Positions 1-7,609 are shown, counted from the first letter of the stretch. The stretch is 13,029 nucleotides of DNA from Deltaproteobacteria bacterium (GCA_030623035.1 JAUXFK010000054.1:1-13029), one strand, 5' to 3'. Translations and numbers: made by a program. Notes: generated by a model not told the origin, from the letters alone.

Positions 1-1076
1 GGAGCGAGTTTTATACTTCGTATACGCCTTATCAGCCGGAGTTATCCCAGGGTACCCTTCAGGCGATATACGAGTATCAAACCGATATCTGTCGACTGAC
101 TGACATGGAAGTAGCGAATGCATCCCTTTATGACGGAGGTACTGCTTTGTATGAGGCTTGCCAGATGGCGATTTCAGCAACTGGCCGCAGGAGGGTGGTT
201 GTCGACGGAGCAGTAAATCCAATATATCGAAAGATGATATATTCTTATTCCATTAACCTTTCGATTGATTTCCATGAAACCATTGCTGGTCATGGACAGT
301 CGGATCGGGAAAAGCTTTTCGATCTCATCGACGATTCCACAGCAGCTGTAATTCTTCAAAACCCGAATTTCTTTGGAACAATAGACGACCATTCTGATAT
401 CATCCAACACTGCCATAACAAAGGCTCTCTTGCTATCCAGTCGGTAAATCCTATTGCATGTACTATTTTGAAGACTCCGGGCGATATGGGATTTGATATT
501 GCTACTGGAGAAGGACAGCCACTCGGTATTCCACTCTCTTTTGGAGGCCCATATCTTGGGTTTATGGCGGCCAGAAAGGATTTGGTACGTAAAATGCCTG
601 GCAGGATCGTTGGTCGAACGGTTGATACAAAAGGCAAAGAGGGGTTTGTTTTGACACTTCAGACAAGGGAGCAACATATACGGCGGGAAAAAGCAACCTC
701 CAACATCTGCACCAACCAGGCGTTGTGTGCAATGCAGGCTCATGTATATCTCAGTCTCTTAGGTACGGAAGGTATAAAAGAGGTGGCGAGGTTATGCATG
801 GATAAGACGAAGTATACAAAAGAACGTCTGAAGGCCATTGAAGGAGTCGAGGTAATGGAATCGATTCCAACCTTCAACGAATTTATCGTTCGCCTTCCAA
901 TAGACGCCGGAGAATGCGCAGGGCTGATGATTGAGAGGGGGTTCGCAGCAGGCTTTCCTCTGGGGCGTTACTATTCGGGTATGAAGAATTTCCTTTTGGT
1001 TGCGGTTACCGAAAAGAGGACAAAGTATGAGATCGGTCAGTTTGCAGAGGCACTGGAGGATGTATTATGCCGGTAA
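1..1076 (+). CDS. gcvPA: Glycine dehydrogenase (decarboxylating) subunit 1, 5'-truncated by window edge
   Basis: This is the N-terminal-half (alpha) subunit of the two-gene form of the glycine cleavage P-protein. With GcvPB it decarboxylates glycine and passes the aminomethyl group to lipoyl H-protein in the cytoplasm. The reading frame is open from base 3 to the stop at 1074-1076. The residues before the first in-frame ATG (105), such as FYTSYTPYQPELSQGTLQA, are strongly family-like, so the true start lies outside the window. About 357 residues are visible against roughly 440-450 for the family, so about 90 are missing. Other family blocks are GEGQPLGIPLSFGGPYLGF (about residues 160-180 of the visible part) and REQHIRREKATSNICTNQAL. 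This subunit does not carry the PLP lysine. It overlaps gcvPB by 10 nt, which implies translational coupling. Confidence 0.96.
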   Translation, partial: SEFYTSYTPYQPELSQGTLQAIYEYQTDICRLTDMEVANASLYDGGTALYEACQMAISATGRRRVVVDGAVNPIYRKMIYSYSINLSIDFHETIAGHGQSDREKLFDLIDDSTAAVILQNPNFFGTIDDHSDIIQHCHNKGSLAIQSVNPIACTILKTPGDMGFDIATGEGQPLGIPLSFGGPYLGFMAARKDLVRKMPGRIVGRTVDTKGKEGFVLTLQTREQHIRREKATSNICTNQALCAMQAHVYLSLLGTEGIKEVARLCMDKTKYTKERLKAIEGVEVMESIPTFNEFIVRLPIDAGECAGLMIERGFAAGFPLGRYYSGMKNFLLVAVTEKRTKYEIGQFAEALEDVLCR

Positions 1077-2527
1077 TATTCGATAAATCAGTGGCCAAGA
1101 GAAGGGGTGTTCGGCTGCCCAAATCAGATGTCCCTGTATCGTCTAAGATAGATACTCGCTATGCCCGGTCAAAGAAACTCCAGTTATGTGAGCTTTCAGA
1201 GCTGGATGTGGTGCGACACTTTACAGACCTTTCTAAAAAGAACTTTGGAGTGGACACTAACTTCTATCCCCTGGGTTCTTGTACGATGAAATACAATCCG
1301 AAAGTCTGTGAAAAGATCGCCCAGTTAGATGGATTCTCATTACTACATCCGCTACTGCCCCAGCTTCGCCGGGGAGGGTTGCTTACCCAGGGCGCTTTGG
1401 CCGTTATATATGAGCTGGAGCAGCTTCTTTGCGAGATCACCGGAATGGATGCTTTTACACTGCAGCCTCTCGCCGGTGCGCACGGTGAACTCACGGGAAT
1501 GATGCTGGTAGCTTCTTATCAAAGGTCTAAACAAAATAAGAAATCAGAGGTACTTATACCAGATGAGGCCCATGGAACGAATCCTTCAAGTGCTTATACT
1601 GCAGGCTATACTGTCAAAGAAGTACCTACAAGTCGCGAAACAGGCGCAGTCGATTTTTCTGCATTGGAGTCGATGATGGGGGAACAGACTGCAGCCCTAA
1701 TGTTAACCAACCCGAATACCCTAGGAATATTTATTTCGGAGATTGAAAAGATATCAGAATTGGCTCGGAGGTATGACTGTCTTTTGTACTATGATGGTGC
1801 CAATCTCAATGCAGTTCTTGGAAAATTTCGGCCAGGTGATGCTATGTTTGATATCGTACATGTAAATCTACACAAGACTTTTGGAACGCCACATGGAGGA
1901 GGGGGACCAGGGGCTGGGCCTGTAGGAGTCAAAAAGCACCTGGAGAGGTTTCTTCCGATTTCGAGGGTTATAAAGAGGGATGACAACACCTATGCTCTCA
2001 ATTATGATTATCCGGAATCGATAGGATATGTAGCGCCATTTTATGGTAATTTTGCAGTATGCCTTAAGGCATATGCCTACATACTACTCCTTGGTAAAGA
2101 GGGGCTCTTACGCGTGAGTGAAAATGCTGTGCTTAATGCGAATTATATCCTACATTCACTCAAAAAGGCCTATTATGCACCGTATCCTGATGGCTGTATG
2201 CATGAATGTGTTCTCTCAGCTCAAAAACAATTGGAAAAGGGAGTCCGAGCGATTGATATTGCAAAGGCGTTAATCGATGAGGGGTTTCATCCTCCTACAA
2301 TCTACTTTCCGCTAATCGTTAAAGAAGCGTTGATGATTGAACCGACAGAGACAGAGAGCAAGGAAACTCTTGATAAGTTCATTGAAGCGATGATCAGGAT
2401 AGCCAAGAAAGCCGAGAAATCTCCGGATAAGCTGCATTTAGCACCTCAGAATACACCCGTTGGTCGGCTTAATGAGGCAAAGGCAGCAAGAGAAATCGAT
2501 ATATCGTATAATGCAATGGATTCTTAA
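1067..2527 (+). CDS. gcvPB: Glycine dehydrogenase (decarboxylating) subunit 2
   Basis: This is the C-terminal-half (beta) subunit of the split P-protein and carries the PLP cofactor. The protein is 486 aa, normal for the family (about 480-500). The PLP lysine is Lys270 in VNLHKTFGTPHGGGGPG, followed by the glycine-rich loop. Other family blocks are NFYPLGSCTMKYNPK (about 66-80), LQPLAGAHGELTG and DEAHGTNPSSA. The ATG at 1067 lies inside the last codons of gcvPA, in a different frame, which fits a coupled dicistronic unit. H- and T-protein genes are not in the window and would be expected upstream. A 16-bp inverted repeat begins 6 nt after the stop codon and may end the transcript. Nothing in the protein looks broken. 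Confidence 0.97.
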   Translation: MPVIFDKSVAKRRGVRLPKSDVPVSSKIDTRYARSKKLQLCELSELDVVRHFTDLSKKNFGVDTNFYPLGSCTMKYNPKVCEKIAQLDGFSLLHPLLPQLRRGGLLTQGALAVIYELEQLLCEITGMDAFTLQPLAGAHGELTGMMLVASYQRSKQNKKSEVLIPDEAHGTNPSSAYTAGYTVKEVPTSRETGAVDFSALESMMGEQTAALMLTNPNTLGIFISEIEKISELARRYDCLLYYDGANLNAVLGKFRPGDAMFDIVHVNLHKTFGTPHGGGGPGAGPVGVKKHLERFLPISRVIKRDDNTYALNYDYPESIGYVAPFYGNFAVCLKAYAYILLLGKEGLLRVSENAVLNANYILHSLKKAYYAPYPDGCMHECVLSAQKQLEKGVRAIDIAKALIDEGFHPPTIYFPLIVKEALMIEPTETESKETLDKFIEAMIRIAKKAEKSPDKLHLAPQNTPVGRLNEAKAAREIDISYNAMDS

Positions 2528-2533
2528 TCAATT

Positions 2534-2605
2534 TTGTAACTGTTTAGCCATCTTAAGGAGCTAACGAGTGTTCATCCAAATCATTATCCGGCTAAACAGT
2601 TACAA
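2534..2605. repeat. Perfect 16-bp inverted repeat with 40-nt spacer after gcvPB
   Basis: The left arm TTGTAACTGTTTAGCC (2534-2549) is matched exactly by its reverse complement GGCTAAACAGTTACAA (2590-2605). The 40-nt spacer (2550-2589) contains an AAGGAG sequence but no ORF. A T-rich run follows (2606-2620). It could be a long-loop terminator for the gcv operon, or a short MITE/REP-like element. Spacer length is unusual for an intrinsic terminator. A 12/13 match to the arm core occurs at 5041-5053, just after another operon's last stop codon. No clear target-site duplication is seen. Confidence 0.8.
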
Positions 2606-2637
2606 TTATTTTTTATTTTATAAAAAGGAGTGGACTT

Positions 2638-3312
2638 ATGGATATTTTAGAAGCGATAAAAACGCGAAAGAGTATCAGAAGTTTTAAACCTGATCCTGTA
2701 CAAAAAGAGATTCTGAAAGAAATCCTGGATGATGCATGTCGCGCCCCGTCAGGGATGAATACCCAGCCATGGGAATTTACCGTACTTGCCGGAGATGTTC
2801 TTGAAAATATTCGGCGGGCAAATGTTGAAAAGTTGAATTCCGGGGCTGTTCCCAATCCAGAACATCTGGTTATCGGGTGGCCCCCTGACAGCGTGTACCG
2901 GCAACGTCAGGTAGAGCTCGCTGTGAACATTTTTAAGCTTATGGACATACAGAGGGAAGATAAGGAAAAAAGGGCACAATGGATGGAACGCGGCTTTCGT
3001 TTCTTCGATGCACCTGCTGCCATCATTCTCATGACAGATCGGTCACTAACTGAAGCAGGGCCGCTGCTTGATATGGGTGCTGTTATGCAAAATATCTGCC
3101 TTTCCGCCCTGAATTATGGTCTTGGTACCTGTATTGAGGACCAGGGAGGAATGTATCCCGATGCATTGAGGAAATTTGCGGATATACACGAGTCCAAACG
3201 AATAATCATCTGTATTGCCATCGGCTATCCTAACTGGGACTTCCCTGCAAACAAGTTGGTAAGCACCCGTGTACCCGCGGATAATATCACGACCTGGTGT
3301 GGCTTCGATTAA
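2638..3312 (+). CDS. Nitroreductase family protein (FMN-dependent oxidoreductase)
   Basis: This is a 224-aa single-domain nitroreductase-fold protein, expected to bind FMN as a dimer and use NAD(P)H in the cytoplasm. Visible family marks are TRKSIRSF near the N-terminus (about residues 9-16, the FMN phosphate-contacting RxSxR region), CRAPSGMNTQPWEF (about 34-47), and the C-terminal ALNYGLGTCIEDQGG block with AIGYPNWDFPANK. The length is typical. AAGGAG about 8 nt upstream of the ATG supports the start. The physiological substrate cannot be read from the sequence; nitro compounds, enones and flavins are all used in this family. It appears monocistronic, separated from gcvPB by the inverted repeat, and its stop is only 4 nt from that of the convergent cysteine synthase gene. 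Confidence 0.9.
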   Translation: MDILEAIKTRKSIRSFKPDPVQKEILKEILDDACRAPSGMNTQPWEFTVLAGDVLENIRRANVEKLNSGAVPNPEHLVIGWPPDSVYRQRQVELAVNIFKLMDIQREDKEKRAQWMERGFRFFDAPAAIILMTDRSLTEAGPLLDMGAVMQNICLSALNYGLGTCIEDQGGMYPDALRKFADIHESKRIIICIAIGYPNWDFPANKLVSTRVPADNITTWCGFD

Positions 3313-3316
3313 AAAA

Positions 3317-4225
3317 TCATGGAGGGCATTTTCCGCATATTGACCTGAAGAGGGTGGTACTCAAGTAGCGTTCTCCCCTGTCCGGAAGGATTACAACGAT
3401 TACCCCGGACTCGATATTCCTCGCTATTTTCAACGCCCCACAAACCGCTGCACCACTGGACATGCCCACGAAAAGGCCCTCTTTTACAACAAGGTGTCGG
3501 GTCATCTCAAAGGCTTCTTCATCATTGACGACTACCTTCTCGTCAAGATCTTCACGCTTGTAAAGCTTCGGCATAATGGACTCTTTCATATTCTTTAGCC
3601 CTTGTATTGTATGACCCATTACAGGTTCAACTCCTATTACTTTTACTGTAGGCTTTCTCTCTTTCAAATATCTCCCAACCCCCATTACAGTCCCTGTTGT
3701 CCCTATACCGGCCACAAACACATCGACTTCCCTATCCGTCTGATTAAATATCTCAGGGCCGGTCGTCTCGTAATGAGCAAGGAAATTATTGTAATTATCA
3801 AACTGATTGGGCATATAATACCTGTCAGGTTCCTCATTAACTGTACGATGAGCCCTTGTTATCGCACCATCCGTGCCTTCTTTTGCTGGGGTGAGAATAA
3901 CTTCAGCACCATAGGCTCTAAGGATACACTGCCTCTCTGTACTGACACATTCCGGCATGAATAGCTTGACATTATATCCCTTTGCAGCCGCTATCATTGC
4001 CAGGCCAATACCTGTATTGCCTGAAGTCGGCTCGAGTATTGTCTTATCTTTGGTTAGTTCTCCGGTTTCTTCTGCTTTTTGTAACATGTAAAAGGCAGGT
4101 CGATCCTTAACCGAGCCCCCCGGGTTGGCTCCTTCAAACTTGCCAAAGATTTTTATCTTAGGGTTTTCGTTTATTTTGGACAATTCGATTAGTGGTGTAT
4201 TACCAATGGCAGATAATAAGTTCAC
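3317..4225 (-). CDS. cysM: PLP-dependent cysteine synthase, CysM-type
   Basis: This is a fold-type II PLP enzyme that makes L-cysteine from O-acetylserine (or a related activated serine) and sulfide or another sulfur donor. The PLP lysine is Lys40 in NPGGSVKDRPA; the substrate loop is EPTSGNTGIGLA (about 65-76); the phosphate-binding glycine loop is GIGTTGTVMGVG. Blocks such as LRAYGAEVIL, AHYETTGPEI and the C-terminal DRGERYLSTTLF resemble CysM more than CysK. Length is 302 aa, normal. The start is GTG at 4225, preceded by AAAGGGA. The C-terminus ends in CGKCPP, giving a CxxC pair at the tail. It lies 83 nt downstream of the tandem-ACT gene on the same strand and is probably cotranscribed with it. 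The CysK/CysM choice is inferred from sequence resemblance only. Confidence 0.9.
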   Translation of the reverse strand: MNLLSAIGNTPLIELSKINENPKIKIFGKFEGANPGGSVKDRPAFYMLQKAEETGELTKDKTILEPTSGNTGIGLAMIAAAKGYNVKLFMPECVSTERQCILRAYGAEVILTPAKEGTDGAITRAHRTVNEEPDRYYMPNQFDNYNNFLAHYETTGPEIFNQTDREVDVFVAGIGTTGTVMGVGRYLKERKPTVKVIGVEPVMGHTIQGLKNMKESIMPKLYKREDLDEKVVVNDEEAFEMTRHLVVKEGLFVGMSSGAAVCGALKIARNIESGVIVVILPDRGERYLSTTLFRSICGKCPP

Positions 4226-4308
4226 AATCGTTTCCCTTTTCTCGTTTATTTACATTAAGGGTATCCATCCCCAAAAAGCCATCTGACGTTATCTCTTATA
4301 TGTTAAAA

Positions 4309-4737
4309 CTATAAAGAGTAAACCTCTTTTCCAAAGGCGTGAACCCAGTTCTTTTTTAATATCTCCAGGGCCTTTTTGGTTTTATCTACACCAATGATAA
4401 TTATAGGTTGATCCGTGGCCCTTCCGAGATATGGATAGAGATAAAGGACATTAATATTGGCCTCTTTTAAGGGTTTAAGAACAGCCTTGAGTCCTCCTGG
4501 GTGGTCAGGGGTCTCCACAGCAAGTACGTCGGTTTCCCTTATTGAATATCCATGACTTTTCAGTACATTTGCTGCTTTTTTAGGGTCATCTGCTACAAAC
4601 CGAACCGTACTCATATCCGAGGTGTCTGCAACTGAAATCGCCCTGATATTAACACCTTCTTCTCCAAGGCACTCACTGATTTCCAGAAATTTTCCTGGTA
4701 TATTCTCCAGGCTAACAGATATCTGTTTTACGAACAT
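4309..4737 (-). CDS. Tandem ACT-domain protein (small amino-acid-binding regulator)
   Basis: This is a 142-aa protein made of two ACT domains and nothing else. The first (about residues 3-68) contains ENIPGKFLEISECLGEEGVN, the classic pattern of a ligand-binding turn followed by a helix. The second (about 70-138) contains DHPGGLKAVLKPLKEANIN and LYPYLGRATDQPIIIIGVD. ACT modules usually sense amino acids, but no catalytic domain is attached here. I start it at the ATG at 4737 because GGGAG lies about 8 nt upstream and the protein begins cleanly with the first beta strand (MFVKQISVSL). An upstream in-frame ATG at 4830 would add 31 non-family residues reaching into the neighbouring fold-back element. 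Similar small tandem-ACT proteins are often encoded near ferredoxin-dependent oxoacid oxidoreductase or phenylacetate-CoA ligase genes, which fits the operon upstream. The ligand is unknown. Confidence 0.85.
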   Translation of the reverse strand: MFVKQISVSLENIPGKFLEISECLGEEGVNIRAISVADTSDMSTVRFVADDPKKAANVLKSHGYSIRETDVLAVETPDHPGGLKAVLKPLKEANINVLYLYPYLGRATDQPIIIIGVDKTKKALEILKKNWVHAFGKEVYSL

Positions 4738-4823
4738 GGTTTGCTCCCAATGAGTAAATGCAAGTACTCTAATTTCGCCAAAATGTATAATTTTAGCGCT
4801 ATGAAATAAAAAGCTATCATCAA

Positions 4824-5025
4824 GCTTCAACGACGGTCAAATTTTAATGCGTGTATTGTCTGAGCGTATTAGTGAGCGTTAAGAAAGAACAGGGGATAAC
4901 CTCACATTTAATGTCTGAAATAGTTAATAATGGAGCTACTTAATTGAATGGTGATATACTGTTCTTTCTTTACGCTCACTTGGATGCGAGTTTTACACGG
5001 ATTAAAATTTGATTGTCATTGAAGC
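4824..5025. repeat. Fold-back element (long imperfect inverted repeat), MITE-like or structured RNA
   Basis: Two arms of 69 nt (4824-4892) and 67 nt (4959-5025) are near reverse complements around a 66-nt centre. Segment by segment: 4871-4892 pairs with 4959-4980 at 21/22; 4832-4854 pairs with 4995-5017 at 20/23; 4824-4831 pairs with 5018-5025 at 7/8. The 14-16 nt between these segments pairs poorly. A 9-bp direct repeat, AAAAAGCTA, flanks the structure (4808-4816 and 5036-5044) and could be a target-site duplication, though it is A-rich and lies some nucleotides outside the paired ends. There is no ORF inside. It fills most of the gap between the oxidoreductase operon and the ACT/cysM unit, all on the minus strand, so a transcript crossing it could form a long hairpin and terminate or be processed. 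Confidence 0.8.
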
Positions 5026-5040
5026 GACTCTTTTCAAAAA

Positions 5041-5053
5041 GCTAAACTGTTAC
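5041..5053 (-). repeat. 13-mer related to the gcvPB inverted-repeat arms
   Basis: On the minus strand this reads GTAACAGTTTAGC and starts 1 nt after the stop codon of the oxidoreductase gamma gene. It differs at one position from GTAACTGTTTAGC, the core of both arms of the repeat after gcvPB (2534-2605). It also lies just outside the fold-back element. With three copies in 13 kb it may be a dispersed motif, but chance is not excluded. Confidence 0.45.
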
Positions 5054-5054
5054 G

Positions 5055-5588
5055 CTAAAATAAATTATAGCCTGTATTTAGAGCCTTTTTATTAATATCG
5101 ACCAAAGCTGGTTTGGTTTTTCCTAAAGTCTCTTTGATCCCTTCTATTAAAGTTTTTATTGAAATCAGGTTACTCTTTTTTACAAATGCTCCCAGCATAA
5201 CCATATTGGCTACCTTCGTATTCCCCAATTCCTCTGCAAGCTGGGTTGCAGGAACTTCAACGACCTCTATATCACCTCTTGTGGTTTCGATATTTACCAA
5301 AGAAGAATTCACCAAAAAAACTCCACCTGATTGTAACAGATTTTGAAACCGAATAAAAGAGGGTTGATTCATAACGATAATAAATTCAGGGGATGACGCA
5401 ACTGGAGATGCGATCTCTTCATCAGATATGGCAACTGTGCAATTTGCCGTGCCACCACGAACCTCAGCACCATAAGAGGGGAGATAGGTTGTCATCTTTC
5501 CTTCCAACATCCCGGCACGAGACAAATTATAACCCATAGAAAGGACACCCTGTCCGCCAAAACCTGAAAATATTGTCTTAATCAGCAT
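5055..5588 (-). CDS. 2-oxoacid:ferredoxin oxidoreductase, gamma subunit
   Basis: This is the gamma (POR_N-partner) subunit of a four-subunit 2-oxoacid:ferredoxin oxidoreductase, which contributes to binding of the CoA substrate in this enzyme class. The 177-aa length matches stand-alone gamma subunits (about 175-190). The N-terminus IFSGFGGQGVLSMGYNLSRA (about residues 6-25) is the hallmark GxGGQG block, followed by YLPSYGAEVRGGTANCTVAIS (about 36-56), also diagnostic. The ATG at 5588 overlaps the end of the beta gene by 7 nt, showing close coupling. It is the last gene of the operon. Immediately after the stop come the repeated 13-mer and the fold-back element. The subunit gives no information on which oxoacid is used. 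Confidence 0.93.
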   Translation of the reverse strand: MLIKTIFSGFGGQGVLSMGYNLSRAGMLEGKMTTYLPSYGAEVRGGTANCTVAISDEEIASPVASSPEFIIVMNQPSFIRFQNLLQSGGVFLVNSSLVNIETTRGDIEVVEVPATQLAEELGNTKVANMVMLGAFVKKSNLISIKTLIEGIKETLGKTKPALVDINKKALNTGYNLF

Positions 5589-6340
5589 TTCTTAACCTTT
5601 ATTCTATCTTTAATTACCCCTAAAGGGAACTCTTTTACCATCTCTTTATCAACCCAATGCCACGATTCAATAGGGCTCATCTTCCAATTCGTTGGACAAG
5701 GAGAGAGGATTTCAACCATTGAAAACCCTAGGTTATCTATCTGTACCTGGAAAGCCTTAGAGATGGCCTTTTTGGTTTTTTTGATATTTTTCGGTGAATT
5801 TACTGCTGTCCGTTCTATATATACTGTACCTTCTACAACAGAGAGTATCTCGCTCATCTTCAAAGGATACCCCTCTTTGTTCACTTCACGTCCATACGGG
5901 GATGTCGTCGTCTTCTGGCCGATCATCGTTGTCGGAGCCATCTGTCCTCCGGTCATTCCATAGACAGCATTATTGACAAATATAGCGGTTATTTTTTCTT
6001 CTCTGTTCGCTGCATGTATTGTTTCTGCCGTCCCTATTGCAGAAAGGTCACCATCTCCTTGATATGTAAAGACAATAGTTTCTGGACTGACCCTCTTGAT
6101 GCCGGTAGCCACGGCTGCGCCTCGACCGTGGGCAGACTCGGCCATGTCGATATCTAAATAGTTGTATGCAAATACAGAACAACCAGGGGGTGGTATGCAG
6201 ACAATCCTTTCTTTAAGGTTCATCTCATCGATTACTTCGCAAAGAAGTTTATGAATTACACTATGGCCACATCCTGGACAGTAATGGAATAGCCTTTCCT
6301 TCAACAATTTAGGTCTTTTGTATACGGTTTTTATTGTCAT
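5582..6340 (-). CDS. 2-oxoacid:ferredoxin oxidoreductase, beta subunit (thiamine pyrophosphate-binding)
   Basis: This is the TPP-binding catalytic subunit. The CPGCGH motif lies at residues 21-26. The TPP/Mg2+ signature is GDGDLSAIGTAE (GDGD at 95-98) followed by the NN pair at 123-124 and TGGQMAPTT (130-138). Cysteines of CPGCGH, Cys54 and a more distal Cys are the expected [4Fe-4S] ligands in this family; Cys214 (in LSPCPTNW) is a candidate. The length, 252 aa, is usual for the four-subunit type. Its ATG (6340) overlaps the alpha stop codon as ATGA, so translation is coupled. Sequence in the substrate region (PTTMIGQKTTTSPYGR) resembles the branched-chain/2-oxoglutarate group rather than pyruvate enzymes, but substrate assignment is inference. 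Confidence 0.94.
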   Translation of the reverse strand: MTIKTVYKRPKLLKERLFHYCPGCGHSVIHKLLCEVIDEMNLKERIVCIPPPGCSVFAYNYLDIDMAESAHGRGAAVATGIKRVSPETIVFTYQGDGDLSAIGTAETIHAANREEKITAIFVNNAVYGMTGGQMAPTTMIGQKTTTSPYGREVNKEGYPLKMSEILSVVEGTVYIERTAVNSPKNIKKTKKAISKAFQVQIDNLGFSMVEILSPCPTNWKMSPIESWHWVDKEMVKEFPLGVIKDRIKVKKC

Positions 6341-7407
6341 CGATTTAAACCCTTTTGATAATACTGCCGCGATAATATCCGAAAGACCTCGGATGGGGTT
6401 GGAATAACGCCACCGGGTCTTCCATAAAAGGATATTTCCCCATTTCCTTCTAAAGCCAGCTGAACGTCCTCAATCATCTGGCCCATATTCATCTCAAATA
6501 CGAAAAAGTACTGAACCCTCTTGCTTATCTCTTGAATCTTTTTAAAAGGGAATGGCCAAAGGGTAATCGGTCGCAGCATCCCTACCTTCAGATTGTGTGC
6601 CCTGGCCTTTTTTATAGCCCCCTTTGCAATTCGAGCAGCTATTCCATAAGCAATTACAATCAGTTCAGCATCTTCCACCATGTATGTTTCGTAGTCAACC
6701 TCTTCTCTTTCAATCAGCCTATACTTTCTAAACAAACGCCAGTTGATCTCCTCTAATTCGTTTGGGTTTGAAGTGAAGGTTTTGATAATTTTACTTGGCC
6801 GGTCTTTTGCCCCTTTTAATGCCCAGCTCTTTGTGGATAGGTTTTCAGGTGCTTCTTTATGAAACTCTACAGGTTCCATCATCTGGCCAAGCATACCGTC
6901 ACCAAGAATAATCACCGGAGTTCTATAGTTGTCGGCCAGATCAAAAGCCCTTTGGGTGAGGTCTGCCAGCTCCTGTCCTGAAGCCGGTGACAAGACGATC
7001 GTTCGATAGTCTCCATGGCCTCCCCCCCTTGTGGCCTGAAAGTAATCTGATTGAGAAGCTGAAATACTTCCCAACCCCGGTCCCCCTCTCATCATATTTA
7101 CAATAACTGCAGGGAGTTCACATGCTGCTAAGTAAGAAATTCCCTCTTGTTTTAGACTTATTCCCGGGCTCGAAGAAGACGTCATAGCCCTGGCGCCAGC
7201 TATAGAGGCTCCATAGACCATATTTATGGCTGAGATTTCACTTTCAGCCTGAATAAATGTACATCCTTCCTTTCTGCTTAAATGTAAGGCCATGTACTCA
7301 GTTAACTCATTTTGAGGTGTAATCGGGTAGCCGAAATAACATTGACACCCGGCACGAATCGCAGCTTCAGCTATTACACTGTTCCCACTTATAAGATATT
7401 TATTCAC
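6337..7407 (-). CDS. vorB: 2-oxoacid:ferredoxin oxidoreductase, alpha subunit (VorB-like)
   Basis: This is the alpha subunit, carrying the pyrimidine-binding domain and the transketolase C-terminal-like domain. The run AIRAGCQCYFGYPITPQNE (about residues 16-34), the AESEISAINMVYGASIAGAR block and TSSSSPGISLKQEG, followed by MRGGPGLGS, closely match proteins called VorB (2-oxoisovalerate, i.e. 3-methyl-2-oxobutanoate, oxidoreductase). Length is 356 aa against about 350 for that group. The start is a GTG at 7407 that overlaps the ferredoxin stop codon by 8 nt, with GAGGT about 9 nt upstream; the next codons NKYLISGN fit the family N-terminus. The enzyme would oxidatively decarboxylate a branched-chain oxoacid to acyl-CoA with ferredoxin as acceptor. 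Related enzymes use 2-oxoglutarate, so the substrate is not certain. Confidence 0.93.
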   Translation of the reverse strand: MNKYLISGNSVIAEAAIRAGCQCYFGYPITPQNELTEYMALHLSRKEGCTFIQAESEISAINMVYGASIAGARAMTSSSSPGISLKQEGISYLAACELPAVIVNMMRGGPGLGSISASQSDYFQATRGGGHGDYRTIVLSPASGQELADLTQRAFDLADNYRTPVIILGDGMLGQMMEPVEFHKEAPENLSTKSWALKGAKDRPSKIIKTFTSNPNELEEINWRLFRKYRLIEREEVDYETYMVEDAELIVIAYGIAARIAKGAIKKARAHNLKVGMLRPITLWPFPFKKIQEISKRVQYFFVFEMNMGQMIEDVQLALEGNGEISFYGRPGGVIPTPSEVFRILSRQYYQKGLNR

Positions 7408-7609
7408 GGTAAACCTCTATAGCAGCTTCCGGACAGACAATGGCACAGATTCCACAGGCATTACATTCACTATTATCGCTGAAACAAGCTGAAAAATAAC
7501 CGCTGGAATTTATGCTTCCTGAATCCGATATTGAAGACTTGGGACAAAAATAAAAACATATTTGACAGCCTTTACAGGATTCCTGGTTGATTTCTATGTA
7601 GCCTTTCAT
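7400..7609 (-). CDS. 2-oxoacid:ferredoxin oxidoreductase, delta subunit (2x[4Fe-4S] ferredoxin)
   Basis: This is a small dicluster ferredoxin, the electron-transfer subunit of the complex. It has two cluster motifs, CKGCQICFYFCP near the N-terminus and CNACGICAIVCP near the C-terminus, each of CxxCxxCxxxCP form. With the ATG at 7609 the protein is 69 aa and starts MKGYIEINQESCKGC, like other delta subunits. An upstream in-frame GTG (7627) would add six residues (MKAKVK). Neither start has a well-placed Shine-Dalgarno: AAGGTG lies about 15 nt before the ATG and overlaps the GTG. It is the first gene of the four-gene operon, with a candidate promoter at 7668-7696, and its end overlaps the alpha gene by 8 nt. 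Confidence 0.9.
   Translation of the reverse strand: MKGYIEINQESCKGCQICFYFCPKSSISDSGSINSSGYFSACFSDNSECNACGICAIVCPEAAIEVYRE

Noticed and set aside
174..743. Long open frame on the minus strand opposite gcvPA
   Set aside because: It lies wholly antisense to a well-conserved gene and its translation shows no recognisable family features.
3602..3964. Open frame on the plus strand inside the cysteine synthase gene
   Set aside because: It is antisense to a gene with intact catalytic motifs, and it has no supporting features of its own.
4783..4788. TATACA-like -10 box on the minus strand upstream of the ACT gene
   Set aside because: The matching -35 region is only about 3/6, so it is not distinguishable from AT-rich background.
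4738..4830. 31-residue N-terminal extension of the ACT protein from an ATG at 4830
   Set aside because: The extension is not ACT-like, reaches into the fold-back element, and the internal ATG at 4737 has a good ribosome site.
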